Source of the DNA: Aquatica leii
Lineage: Eukaryota > Arthropoda > Insecta > Coleoptera > Lampyridae
Assembly (NCBI GenBank): GCA_035610365.1
Contig: CM069433.1
Coordinates: forward strand, 187,186,760-187,250,759
DNA length: 64,000 bases
Direction of reading: 5' to 3'
Part shown: positions 33,230 through 43,050 of the stretch, one piece after another
Layout: every line of letters starts with the position of its first letter
Numbering within the stretch: the first letter of the stretch is position 1
Position numbers and translations under genes: made by a program
Notes under the pieces: generated by a model
Told to the model about the DNA's origin: nothing
Database searches by the model: none
Seen by the model: only the letters and a program-made list of their open reading frames with translations

Positions 33230-33481
33230 TGTAGAAAATTATCGACACAGATAACAAAAGGTATAAAAAGCACTCAAAAGGAGCTGTAGTCAGTTTTTCG
33301 AAGTCGGAAATTAAGAAAACTGTTGATTTTAAATAATTAATTGATTAACGTGTGTGCTAAGATAAATAGATAAAGTGTCCATGCAAGTAAAAAATAAATA
33401 TAATGGCGTATGTGCTTTTATTGTAAACAAATACCGTTTTAGATAAACAAAAGTTATTTGCGGACATTATTTTCGAGTGAT
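33230..33481 (+). repeat. 3' LTR of the Gypsy copy
   Basis: It starts TGTAGAAAATTATCGACACA and ends CGGACATTATTTTCGAGTGA. It pairs with 30859-31121. A short purine-rich CTGAAGGA precedes it as a possible polypurine tract. Confidence 0.8.
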
Positions 33482-34169
33482 AGTATGCAAAGGTTTTTCT
33501 TAAACATCGCTAGATTTAATTAGTACCATGCAGTTTGTGGTACTTATTGCACAGGTATTATCGCTTTTTCAAGAATTAGCTATATAGTTTAAATTTGTTA
33601 TAAGACCCTTGTAAGAAATGCTTTTACTTTAGTTGTGAAAAAATTACATCGTCATAGTTTTTTTCTCACAAAGGGGGTTGTTAAAATTTTATAAGTATCA
33701 GTGTAAAAATGAATTTAAGAAAGAAGTAACAGACATAAGTAAATATTAACTTTTTGTACCGGTATTACGTTTGATAGTGCTATCGATGTACTCTATTTTT
33801 CGTGTCGTTTTTGTGGGTTGCTTATGCCATTGTATAACCCTAATTTTGCAAGCCTGTGGTTTCAATTAAAAAAAATTAAACGTTTTAACCAGCGGTCAAC
33901 AACTGCCAATAGAAAGTTTTTTCGTCTGCAACCTGTAATCTTTTCCGCCCGCTATATTGATGTCGCCTTCGAAGTTCATCACCAAGCGTCTTAAATTAAA
34001 TCAAAGTATTTATCATTTACCGTTAATTGTATGTGTCACCAAAAAGTTTTAAGAAACAAATTTATGTTATGTTATGTAACTCAAATAGTTAACCGTTTCA
34101 TTATAACACTTTAATAACTTTAGGCTCAGGCTACTGTAACGATTCACACATACGCTGGACGATCCAGAT
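33482..34169. other. No recognised gene
   Basis: AT-rich intergenic DNA without readable coding. Confidence 0.5.
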
Positions 34170-34844
34170 TGAATGAAAACTCTGAGAAATGACAATGATA
34201 ACAAAATTCCTTTAACACAACTAAGACGAATGATACAAAACAATAAAATAGATATAGATACTAGTTTATTTAGTAATTTTGTTAATACAAAAATATTACT
34301 AAATGCAACAGAGTGCCTGACATTTTTTGGTGAACATGTTTATAAAGTATGCTAAATCAAAAAGTAATCATGTGTTCAGTATAAATGTAGGGAATCTATG
34401 TTACATTGCAATACTTTCAATTACTGAGTATATTAGAGTACCTAGATGGCGTAAACTGTGGAAATAAAAATAAAAACATATAATTACGTAGTCGCCAAAG
34501 CAATGAGAAGGAACAGATTTGAACAAATAATTAATCATGCATTGTGCTTACAAAAATAATTTACCATCTAATGACAAATTTGGTAAACTGCGACCGCTAT
34601 TCTCAATTTTCCGAAAACTTTAGTATAGATACTCAAAGCTGATTTTGAATTTCGCGGGTGTTAAACTAATTCAACGTGTTTACCGCCGTTTATAGCTATT
34701 TACAGTAAACTTTAAACACATAGTAAAAGCACACTATGAGATGGCTCTGCCATCAAACACTTTTGAATCGTAACTTCGTTATACTTAAATATAAACTATA
34801 AAGAGCGTCAATGCAATTGTGGGAACTACATTAGAGTGTATCTC

Positions 34845-34888
34845 CTACTGTTGATGAGCCCCAATAGGGCGAAACGACCGTCCAGTAG
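34845..34888 (+). ncRNA. Hammerhead ribozyme, near-consensus
   Basis: Stem I CTACTG/CAGTAG is a perfect 6-bp pair (34845-34850 and 34883-34888). Core TTGATGA lies at 34851-34857 (consensus CTGATGA, so the C3 position is T). Stem II GCCC/GGGC has loop CAATA (34858-34870). The GAA box (GAAAC) begins at 34871. Stem III is a minimal ACG/CGT with a 2-base loop, and cleavage is expected after GTC at 34882. Every core element is present except C3. The very short stem III is typical of Penelope-associated hammerheads, which often act as dimers. Confidence 0.85.
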
Positions 34889-34973
34889 TTCACTCCGGTG
34901 GCGTTTGCACAATTGCAATGACATTGCTTACCCCCAATGTTTTTTTACGTTGTGGTTTTATCCCAAGGAATTA

Positions 34974-35109
34974 TTCAAAGCTGATTTTGAATTTTGCGGG
35001 TGTTAAACTAATTCAACGTGTTTACCGCCGTTTATAGCTATTTACAGTAAACTTTAGACACATAGTAAAATCACACTATGATATGACTCTACCATCAAAT
35101 ACTTTTAAA
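34974..35109 (+). repeat. Terminal direct repeat of the hammerhead element (second partial unit)
   Basis: About 92 percent identical by eye to 34632-34767. It ends just after the hairpin that begins GATGGCTCTGCCATC in the first copy. That hairpin is eroded here. Confidence 0.85.
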
Positions 35110-35453
35110 TAGTATAGATAAAATGATGGTTTCATATTATAGACAGCATTCCGCAAAACAGTTTATCCTTGAAAAGACAATTTGGTACAAAACTCTCAGG
35201 TCTTTTATCTAGTTTCAAGCTTATCAAGGTAAAGAAAATTGTGATCATGCATCTAGGCGTTGGTGAACCTGTGGCAATAAACCTTATATCTAAAACAAAA
35301 AACGTACCGTACACAATTTATAACGATCGGTACTTTTCGTCTTTGCGTTTAGTAAATAAGTTACAAGAGATAGGATGTGGCTGCATTAGAACCATTCTAG
35401 CAAATAGTATAAAAAAATGTGCAATATTGTTAGGAAAAGCGATGGAAAAATAA

Positions 35454-36473
35454 GAATGCCAATCGTACAATTATCTGACTGACACCAATAGAAATACAAA
35501 AATAAAACAAGATACATTGTAATTTAATATCATAAAATTTGCTATTACACGTCAAAACAAAAAAAAACATTGTTCACTCTATACTTTAATAATTAGTTAT
35601 GGAAATGTACACTTAAAACGGTTTTTTGATAACTTCAGTATCAGACGAAACTCTTCACTGGTTTTACTACTAAAAGCCACATTCGCGAGTTCGTTATATT
35701 TAATAAAGCAAAACTATCAGAACATGTTCGAGTTTAATAAAATTCAAACTTCAAACTGTCAACATTAAACAGTAGTAACCAGTAGTTAAAAACGAGAGAG
35801 TCTTTGCTTATTTTTTTTAATTAATCTAGTACAAAAGTACAGTTGCTACCGGGATCTTTATAATTAGAAGCAAAGCTTACAGCATAATTAAATGAACTGA
35901 ATAATTCACCTGCTTATTTCGGTATCTAAAATTACATCTTACAATATTGAGAAAATATGTTTAAAGATGCAATGTTTATAATCAAAATATTCCTCTAGGA
36001 ATAAATTTAAATATATCAAAAATTTTAAAGTTAAAGTCGAAAAAATATTATTTTAAACTGTATTGTACTAACAAAAAACGCGTTACACTAACGCGGGCCC
36101 TACTGTTTATAAGAAGTTAACGCGTATACAAATAAATTAATCCCACTCAGTGAAGCAAAAACCAATTATGCAAATTATAGTTTGTTTTGAAAACATGCAA
36201 TTAAATTAAGTGCTGAAATTAAACTTGACACATGCAGTGGATTCGTGTTCCGCAACACAATCATAACTGTTATCCTTGATTTTTGCATCAAAAATGAAGC
36301 AAAAACACTAAAACCCAAAGAAGAAATCTTAACTCCTAACCGATAATACAAACTAGTAGCGATTAAAAAAACTCGAGCTTTACCAAGACGGCGCAAACTC
36401 ACGCATTTTTGAAAATTTGTCATATATATTAAATTAAAATATTAAATATTAATTTTATCTTTTATTGAAAGAT
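35454..36473. other. No recognised gene
   Basis: AT-rich sequence between the piggyBac fossil and the BEL/Pao integrase. Minus-strand frame 36423-36175 has no recognised motif. Confidence 0.5.
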
Positions 36474-37010
36474 TTATATTACAACAGTACACAACGAAGC
36501 AGTAGACAACGAAGTTAAAAGTTCAAGATGAATTGCCTGGTACACTGCGCAAGTAAATAGGCAAATCCACGACTGATCGCAATTCTTTAAATGCAATGGT
36601 CCAGCCAAATCAACACCTGTCATTTCAAAAACGCGAGCACCCTGCACTTTATCCACTGGTAAAGTTGGACGTTCCACCTCGAAAGGTTTAGCCCTGTGCC
36701 ATTTGCACAAAACACACTTCGCTATAGCTGATTTGACAGTTCTTCGTCCTCCGAAAATCCAATAATTTTCTCGCAATAGACTAAGAAGATCTTGAACCCC
36801 AACGTGTCAGAAACGCTTGTGCAAATCAAAGATCAGTCTGCTCACCACAGGATGTTTTGCTGACAACACAACTGGAAATCTAAAATCTGCCGTATCGTCT
36901 CGCCTCGAGACACGACTTCTCAATCGAAAGAGTTCGTTATCGTCTTTGAAAGTAGGGAGACCCCTCAGTGCTTGTTCATTTTCTTGAGCAAAACTTTCTG
37001 CTTGTAACAC
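36474..37010 (-). pseudogene. BEL/Pao integrase, zinc-binding and catalytic core start
   Basis: Frame 37010-36807 carries SFAQENEQALRG, FRLRSRVSRRDD and HPVVSRLIFDLHKRF, the pre-integrase region with its His. Frame 36776-36474 continues with RENYWIFGGRRTVKSAIAKC, VLCKWHRAKPF (the two zinc-binding Cys) and RVFEMTGVDLAGPL, where the Asp is the first catalytic residue. The frame ends soon after VYQAIHLELLTSLST, before the second catalytic Asp and Glu, so the core is truncated. Confidence 0.85.
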
Positions 37011-37035
37011 CCTGTGTGAATAAAATACTCAGCAT

Positions 37036-37735
37036 CAGCAAGTTCACTGGCGATCAGCTCTTAGCCTTTTGTCTGTTACTTGGATGCTTTAGATTCGATA
37101 CAAGTCTTTTGATCCATCCATCATTCGCACAATTTTCTGATACTGAAAAAAATGCGCAAAATTCCAGTCATCCGAGGACAATGTTGCTAGAAGTGTGGTC
37201 ACGCGTTTCTTCTTCTCTTCTAAAATCTCCGCTTTATCACACATAGAATTCTTTAACGGCCATTTGCAAGAGTCTTCTAGCAGCCACGCAGGACCCTCCC
37301 ACCATTCCAGTTCTAATAGTTTCTTAGGCATACAACCTCTGGAGGGCAGGTCTGCCGGATTATGAGCCTTTGGCACATATCTCCATGCTTTTGCGGATCT
37401 GAGTACGCGTATCTCATTTACCCAAGTTCAAACAAACGTACTCCATTCTTCTTTCCTCTGTATCCAGCAAACAACTGTGGAAAAATCGCTCCAAAAATAT
37501 GATTCAATTTCCTCTTGAGATTCCGCTTTATGGAATTATAAAGTCTTGCTCCAATCGTTGCCATCAATTCCAGTCTAGACAAGATAAATAAACGCAAAGG
37601 AGCTACCCTTGACTTTGCAGCAATAAAATCCAAGGACCTAGCATCGTTTTTTATAACTCTCAGGACAATAACAGGCAAAAGCGTCTTTACTGGCATCGCA
37701 AAATACATGCAAACTCTTGTGCTGTGATTCACCAT
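37036..37735 (-). pseudogene. BEL/Pao RNase H and linker region
   Basis: Frame 37735-37418 has LDFIAAKSRVAPLRLFILSR followed by LELMATIGARLYN, the standard RNase H entry in BEL/Pao (KSRVAPLK..SIPRLEL). Frame 37376-37090 reads AHNPADLPSRGCMPKKLLEL and WWEGPAWL, the motif linking RNase H to integrase. Stops and frameshifts separate these blocks. RNase H removes the RNA strand after reverse transcription. Confidence 0.85.
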
Positions 37736-38065
37736 TTTCAGCGTGCACCCATCTGGGTATCTTGATTTTCCATAGATAGTTCAACTTACTCAACTATGTT
37801 CGAAACAAATGCTCAACTTCAGCATCGACAGGTTGATCCCACGTAAGCCTAGTCTTCCACATACGCTGCAGCAGCAGTTTGGGAATCACAGTTGTTGAGC
37901 AAGTATCGGATCAAACACTCTCTGCGCTAAAGACAGTATCAGCCTCTTAGTCACCGGGACGTTACTGGAGTCACAGTCTTTCAAGAATTTAACCTTCACT
38001 AGATCCCATCTGAGCCCAAGTACGGAAATTACTACGACTTTATCCTCAGAGATTCAGAAAAACTC

Positions 38066-39022
38066 CTACCCTCTCAGATCAAATTTGGCCTCCTGCATGA
38101 TGGAACTGGCTTCCTTCATGAACCGTTTGAGCGGAATCTCATCCTCTACACTCGTCACACAGTTGTCAACGTAGAACGTATCTTCGGCGTACGATTTCTG
38201 CACCAAACACCGTGAAAGGTGTAGTTCTATGGTAGCACCCAACAAAAAAGGGCTACTTTTAACTCCAAATACCACTCGTTTGTGTCTGAAGGTTAACTGG
38301 TTCCCAGCAACGTGAATCTATAAAAAACGCAAGAAATCTCTGTCGTCCTTGTGCACGCTTATCTGCAAAAATACCTTGCGTATGCCAGAAACAATTCCAA
38401 CGCGCTTCTCTCAAAACTTCAATAGAATTGAAAGGATCAACTCAATCAAATTCGGTCTTTTCTCTAAGCATTGGTTCAGATAAAGTCTATCCTTTTCTCG
38501 CGCAGAGGCATCAAACACTGGACGTATTTTCGTAGTCGTGCTACTCTCTTTTATTGCCAGTATATACGGTAAGTAGTGACAGTGGTCATTAGGCTTTTGG
38601 CAGTCCACCTTTTCAATTACACCCTCTGACAGCCATTCCTGAAAAACTGAATCATATAGATCTACAAGCCTACCGTTTTCGAGCTTCTCCGCCATTTTAC
38701 TTTCCAACCATGGTAATCTAAGTTCATATCGATCCTCTTCGTTGACCTCCGTAGTTTTCTAGAAAAAATTCTTAGTCGCTTTGTTCAATTCGTCCATATA
38801 TTGCCTGGCAGAAGGCTCTTTTATTCCGAGAACATCTAGGTTCCATAGGTCTCCCAACGAACCATTAGTTACCAACAAAAACGTTGTAGTCGCAACTAAA
38901 GTAGTCGAAACTGGAATTTTCCCCATTAGCGTCCAACCTAAGAGAGTCTTCACGGCAATGAGACCGCTTTTCAAGACACGTACATCACCAGTTGTACAGC
39001 TTCCCAGCGACATCGGCACCAA
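38066..39022 (-). pseudogene. BEL/Pao reverse transcriptase
   Basis: Frame 39022-38759 gives KTLLGWTLMGKIP and GDLWNLDVLGIKEPSA. Frame 38707-38411 reads ESKMAEKLENGRLVDLYDSV, EWLSEGVIEKVD, CHYLPYILAIKESSTTTKIR and PVFDASAREKDRL with NQCLEKRPNLIEL, the fingers of the polymerase. Frame 38275-38066 contains FGVKSSPFLLGATIELHL, then FYVDNCVTSVEDE. The catalytic YVDD is YVDN here, which loses one metal-binding Asp, although YVDN wording is found in other BEL copies too. About 130 bp between 38411 and 38275 is frameshifted. Confidence 0.87.
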
Positions 39023-39330
39023 TTAAAAGTTCAATAACAGACTCTTCTCCTGTGTTTCGAACTTTGATTTTCATACCCCGTAACTCATCCAGCCATAGAC
39101 CCGGAAAAAATAGTGGAAACTGCACTGCATATCTCTCGCTGATCCAAAGCTCCAAACTTGCACGAGTACCAATTCTGCTGTAGCGTCAACTTGTAACGTT
39201 GATGCATTCGCTCGGACTGAGCACCTCCGAATAGAAGAATTCTCTCCTCACCGACGGCCAACAGACCCATCTTACGTACAGTATATATGAACGTTGCAAT
39301 CCAGTGTCAATCAAAATTCGCACGTTACGT
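39023..39330 (-). pseudogene. BEL/Pao aspartic protease
   Basis: Near 39320-39285 the sequence reads VRILIDTGLQRSYI, in which DTG is the aspartic protease active site, followed by VRKMGLLAVGEERILLFGGA (39270-39200), ASLELWISERYAVQFPLFFP and NTGEESVIELLIGADVAG at 39060-39000. The order matches the protease and the LLIGAD strand before RT. Frame changes occur near 39190 and 39030. Confidence 0.8.
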
Positions 39331-39913
39331 GAGACTGCACTCCCCACCAATGTTTGCAACAATACTGTGTACTGCTGTGGTTGGTAGCACTCACCTCTTG
39401 CCTCACCTGTGAATCATCACCTGCTGCTGGTGATCCACTCGAAATTCTAGGATTCGACTCCAGATCAGGGCACATCAAAGTCACGTGCTGCTTCTTGCAT
39501 ATCAAGCACTTAATGCAAACTCGACACCTCTTGGAACGATGACCCGGCTTAAGACAGCAAAAACATGCTCTCTTTTCCTTGACTATTTGCTGCTTCTTGT
39601 CGAAAGTAAAATCTTGTGGCTTAAGGCAGTTTGAGCTTTCATGTACACTATTACAAAATATGCACGTAGCAACCTCGCCATTGACCAGGTCTGCTGCAGT
39701 GGGAATACCTAGCTGTTCAGTCAATTTCGGTGATCTTTTCTTAGCACTGCCACGCGAATTACCACTTCTAGGCACCCCACAGTCAAATCCAAATCCTTCA
39801 GAGGCTAACGAAATACGTTGTTCATTTTCCACTTCATTCTTTAAAAATTGCATTAAGTCTCTAAGACGGTTCTCTAGACTAATACTTGCTCCATAGCATT
39901 GTTCAGCCCCTTG
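39311..39913 (-). pseudogene. BEL/Pao gag C-terminal part with zinc knuckles
   Basis: The frame reads ENRLRDLMQFLKNEVENEQR, then a basic linker. Cysteine-histidine motifs follow: CIFCNSVHESSNC, CFCCLKPGHRSKRC and CRVCIKCLICKKQHVTLMC. These knuckles package element RNA. The N-terminal part of gag lies beyond the 2-kb insert, at 41880-42767. The frame is open from 39961, which extends a little into the insert. Confidence 0.87.
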
Positions 39914-41879
39914 TGACCTGCGTTTGTAGTTCAGCAGTTTTCTTTTTATGACAGGCCCCATAAATAGATTCAGCTGGCTGAATTTGCGTTTTTTTTGTCT
40001 TTCTCGATTTTCCTTTTAGCTCGGTGTAACCATCGTTTAATATCGATTGGTTGATTAAGTAATGTTTGGTAACGGACACAGTATTTGGATTGACGATTTT
40101 CATTTAATGTATTTTGAATTTGTTTTAATGTGATTTTAGATTGAGTTTAATAAGTTATTTTACGATTTTAAATTCAAAGTTACAATTTAAATTGCTGATT
40201 TAGTTTTGTATTTTGTTACGCCGTGAATCATCTGATTTCGCGATTTTGCTTATTGAATATTTCACTCGAATTGTTGAAAATTCCAGTTGTGATTTATGTT
40301 TCCCTTCTGAGATATAAACGTAATTAAATATATTTTCGCCGTATGTTTATTATTAAGTTGGTTTAAAAGTTCTTTGTTCGAGTACATTCGTACTCGAATT
40401 TCTTTATGTCAATCGTTTAGATTACGTGGAAAAATTAAGTCGTTATCTTAATTTATTAGGCAGTTTAAATTCTTGTAATATAATATTTTGTCAATTTGAC
40501 ATTTTCACGTACAAGCGAAACGCTGTGTCCTAATGATATGAATATGACGTAATGGGGACTGATTGCCTCTTTATTGCACTTCTTAATTAGAGTGTTTTGG
40601 TTCTTAAAATTTTCGAACACAGCCTTTGTGGAAAGGGTATTCAAAAAAAGTTGATATATAGATGTGTTTTTGGTAAATGAAACGAGTCCGAAGTTAGTTG
40701 GTTGACAGTCGTCAGAATGTAGTTACCGCGGAAGTAAATAAAAATGGTTCAGTGATTCTTTAAGTGGAAAATAAAACTTTCCTTTTTCGTAATTACGGTT
40801 TATGGAGATCACTGTTTTCCTAATTAATATCGCATGTTTCGTTAAGTGAATTTTGTGCGTGAGTTTGTTTCGCAATCTCATATCTTTCGCCTTGGGGGCG
40901 GATCAATAATAAATCTTCCGTTGGTAAATTATTCATCTGGATTTGGTACCCTATCGAGGTTCCGGACGTTCTGCTGGCCTACGCTAACCAAAAGCCCGTC
41001 TTCGAGTAATTCAAGGTATTTATTTTGCACCATCTATTGATATGTGAAATTTACGTTTACGCGATTAAGTGTTAAAAGCTTTGAATTTTCAAGTAAAAAT
41101 TACAAGTGTCTCGAAGTTAACGTTAATGTAACTAATTAATGACCGTATCTTACGGTACTGTTATAATCCCCAGGATTATAAATTTATTATACGAAACCGA
41201 ATTATCGATTCAAATTTTATATTTATACGTTAGTTTTATAAGTATATTTCATTTTGTTTTGAATTATTTCAACGCGCACACGGCCGTGAATTTTAGATGA
41301 ATTAAGATGTATTAATTTATGCTGTTTTATTTCTTTAAATTCTGTATTTTGTATTTTATTGTTTTGTTTGTTTTGTTTATCCCATTAACTTTAAATTTGT
41401 TTTGATCAAACGTGCATGCACGTATCTTTTGTTCCTGATTTTTGTAATTAATTTTGATATTTTCAATTCAATTATTTTATTATTTTATTCATTTTGTTTT
41501 ATTTTGTTCAAATAAATGTTAATTTGTTAAATGTAAAGAGCTTTTAATTCCGTCGGCCTCCGCGTGTGTAACTTTATTAGTTTATTTTAGATTTTAGCGA
41601 AATGCACCCTCTAAGGTAAGTCCGTTGAGGGTGTATACTACAGAAGCGGACTTATGGTTGGCAAGGGTCATTAGTCCATTAAGCTTTATTCCTTCCTGGC
41701 GCCCTTTGATTTCGACATTATTATTTATCGATTTTGTGTTTTCGTCAAGTTTATCCAATTCGATCACGAAACTTTTAAATAAATCCCACCCCCTTCTCCA
41801 TTGAGCTAGTGGCACACCCCGTTTATGTTACTACATTGCAGGCAGTGACTTTGTGTTAATTTTGGCATGTAACACCCTA
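39914..41879 (-). mobile_element. 2-kb TG...CA insert in BEL/Pao gag, possibly a long solo LTR
   Basis: In minus orientation the insert begins TGTTACATGCC at 41879 and ends GCAGGTCACA at 39914. The 4-bp AGGG occurs directly outside both ends. Gag coding stops on one side (LPEDLLRV, KADGADEVSAVG) and resumes on the other (AEQCYGASISLENRL) in one frame when the insert is ignored. TG...CA ends and a 4-bp duplication fit an LTR. No pol is present, so a solo LTR is the simplest reading. A minus-strand frame at 41815-41594 inside has no recognised domain. Confidence 0.6.
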
Positions 41880-42767
41880 CTGCAGAAACTTCGTCCGCTC
41901 CATCGGCTTTGCGTTCTTATGTGAATTCACACACGTAGCAGATCTTCAGGTAGACATAACTCAATTAAAGGGAAAAGCATGGAAAAATATTTGTCTGCAG
42001 TTATTCTCAACGACTCCAAAGCTCTAAGCTGCGTTTCAATTTTATCGTACAAGTAACAAATATCTGTTTTTCCCCTGGCCAAGGCATTATTCAAGAATAA
42101 TTATAAAAGTTGTCGCACATAAACTTCGATTTGCAAGTCCTCACTCCGGAACCGTGACTTTAAAGTATCTATCATACGCGAGTAATTTCCACCGGTAGCT
42201 GGAAAACTGTCAACCAACTGTCGCGCCCGGCTACCCGGTACTGTAACTTGTAACAAATACTCTACTTTATCTGCATCGTCAATGTCCGGATCGTCATGCA
42301 CCTTCTCGAATTGAGACCAGAAGGAAAAGTAGTAGCGACTATTGCCTACAAACTTTTTGAATTGTATTACCGGGAGCTTAAATTTTCTCTTACCTGGTAT
42401 TAATGGTGTATTTACTGACTCGGTCGTCACGGAAATATTGTCTCCATCAACAGACTTGGGCAACACCTTCGCACACCGGAGATTCAGCTCCATCTCTGTC
42501 AGCAAGCAAATCTTCTTCACTAGAATTGTTGCTTAAAAGTAGATTGAAGACTTCAGAGATCACCACCTGCAATTCAGTAAACTTCTCTTGCAACGTATCT
42601 TTCAACACCTGAAGTTTCTCCGCTGTTTCCGCTCCTACACCAGCTTGCACACGTGGAGATAGTTCAATCTCCAATTCATTCATAAACCTTGTAAGCGAGA
42701 TATGAAGCACTTTGCGCAGCTTTTTCTTTACTTCCAACTCGGAATCCATTTCAAAACCGCACAACTA
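41880..42767 (-). pseudogene. BEL/Pao gag N-terminal part
   Basis: Starts near 42764 (MCGFEMDSELEVKKKLRKVL) with helical acidic sequence. After a frameshift, 42520-42101 continues with KFKLPVIQFKKFVGNSRYYF, SFWSQFEKVHDD and KVEYLLQVTVPGSRAR, then NYSRMIDTLKSRFRSEDLQI and EVYVRQLL. This is the capsid-like DUF1759 region of BEL/Pao gag. A remnant with YDKIETQLRALESL and LIELCLPEDLLRV leads to the insertion point. One stop (about 42101) and a frameshift in this part inactivate it. Confidence 0.87.
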
Positions 42768-42813
42768 ATCGTTCAAATTTGTCTTTAAAACGAAAACCAC
42801 GTCGCCACAAATT

Positions 42814-43050
42814 TGTCCTGTCCCAGAAACACAAATAGCTACCCGCTATTGCCAAGGCACTACGGTTCGATAGAAACAAGAATATTACCTCAAGAACTTT
42901 ATTTCCACTACTCTACACAGGCGGATAATTAATTAATGTTAACAAAAGTAAAAGGAAATAAAATAATGGCTGACGTCTATTATTTTTCTCTAAATAATGA
43001 CAACAAACTGCGCGGTTGTCATATCACAATTTTATGAGTCTTCCACAACA
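42814..43050 (-). repeat. 5' LTR of the BEL/Pao element (candidate)
   Basis: Minus-strand sequence begins TGTTGTGGAAGACTC at 43050, contains AATAAAGTTCTTGAG about 150 bases in, and ends near GGGACAGGACA. It is followed by TTTGTGGCGACGTGG, which could serve as a primer-binding site, and then gag. No second LTR is available for comparison, so ends are estimates. Confidence 0.6.

Larger units (their letters stand above)
30859..33481 (+). mobile_element. Gypsy-type LTR retrotransposon, decayed, both LTRs present
   Basis: Two direct repeats, 30859-31121 and 33230-33481, bracket a 2.1-kb internal region with integrase remnants on the plus strand. The internal part is shortened (gag, protease and RT are not recognisable) and contains a nested 559-bp MITE. 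The LTRs differ by many substitutions and small indels, so the copy is old. Confidence 0.8.
34632..35109 (+). mobile_element. Short hammerhead-ribozyme retroelement (retrozyme-like), 478 bp
   Basis: The block is flanked by the exact 11-bp direct repeat TAGTATAGATA (34621-34631 and 35110-35120), a target-site duplication in piggyBac coding sequence. Inside, a 136-bp segment (34632-34767) recurs at the end (34974-35109) with period 342 bp, so the element is 1.4 units of a 342-bp repeat. The single-copy middle holds a hammerhead ribozyme at 34845-34888. There is no open reading frame. Small hammerhead repeats mobilised by Penelope-type or other machinery are known as retrozymes, and the structure agrees with such a non-autonomous retroelement. 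Confidence 0.85.
34173..35453 (+). pseudogene. piggyBac transposase fossil interrupted by a hammerhead element
   Basis: Plus-strand pieces in piggyBac order. A first segment at 34173-34355 is followed in another frame by LCYIAILSITEYIRVPRWR. Next comes VAKAMRRNRFEQIINHALC near 34490-34545 (the AMSRNRFE helix) and SNDKFGKLRPLF. Then a foreign 478-bp block sits at 34632-35109. The transposase resumes at 35121 with MMVSYYRQHSAKQFIL, a degraded DESMVPYYGRHSAKQF-type motif at the first catalytic Asp. Frame 35169-35453 gives LGVGEPVAINLISK and NVPYTIYNDRYFSSLRLVNK, whose Asp corresponds to the second catalytic residue, and TILANSIKKC. The C-terminal cysteine domain is missing. Removing the block joins the two halves in the right place. 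Confidence 0.85.
36474..43050 (-). mobile_element. BEL/Pao retrotransposon fossil, minus strand, with 5' LTR
   Basis: Read from 43050 leftward: LTR, primer-binding region, gag, protease, RT, RNase H and integrase, ending in the integrase core at 36474, so the 3' part and second LTR are absent. Gag is split by a 2-kb insert (39914-41879). The order and motifs are those of BEL/Pao elements of insects. Several frameshifts and stops show it is inactive. Confidence 0.88.

Noticed and set aside
34173..34355. A 60-residue peptide as a separate small gene
   Set aside because: It lies in the position of the piggyBac N-terminal region, in front of recognisable transposase sequence, and is better explained as part of that fossil.
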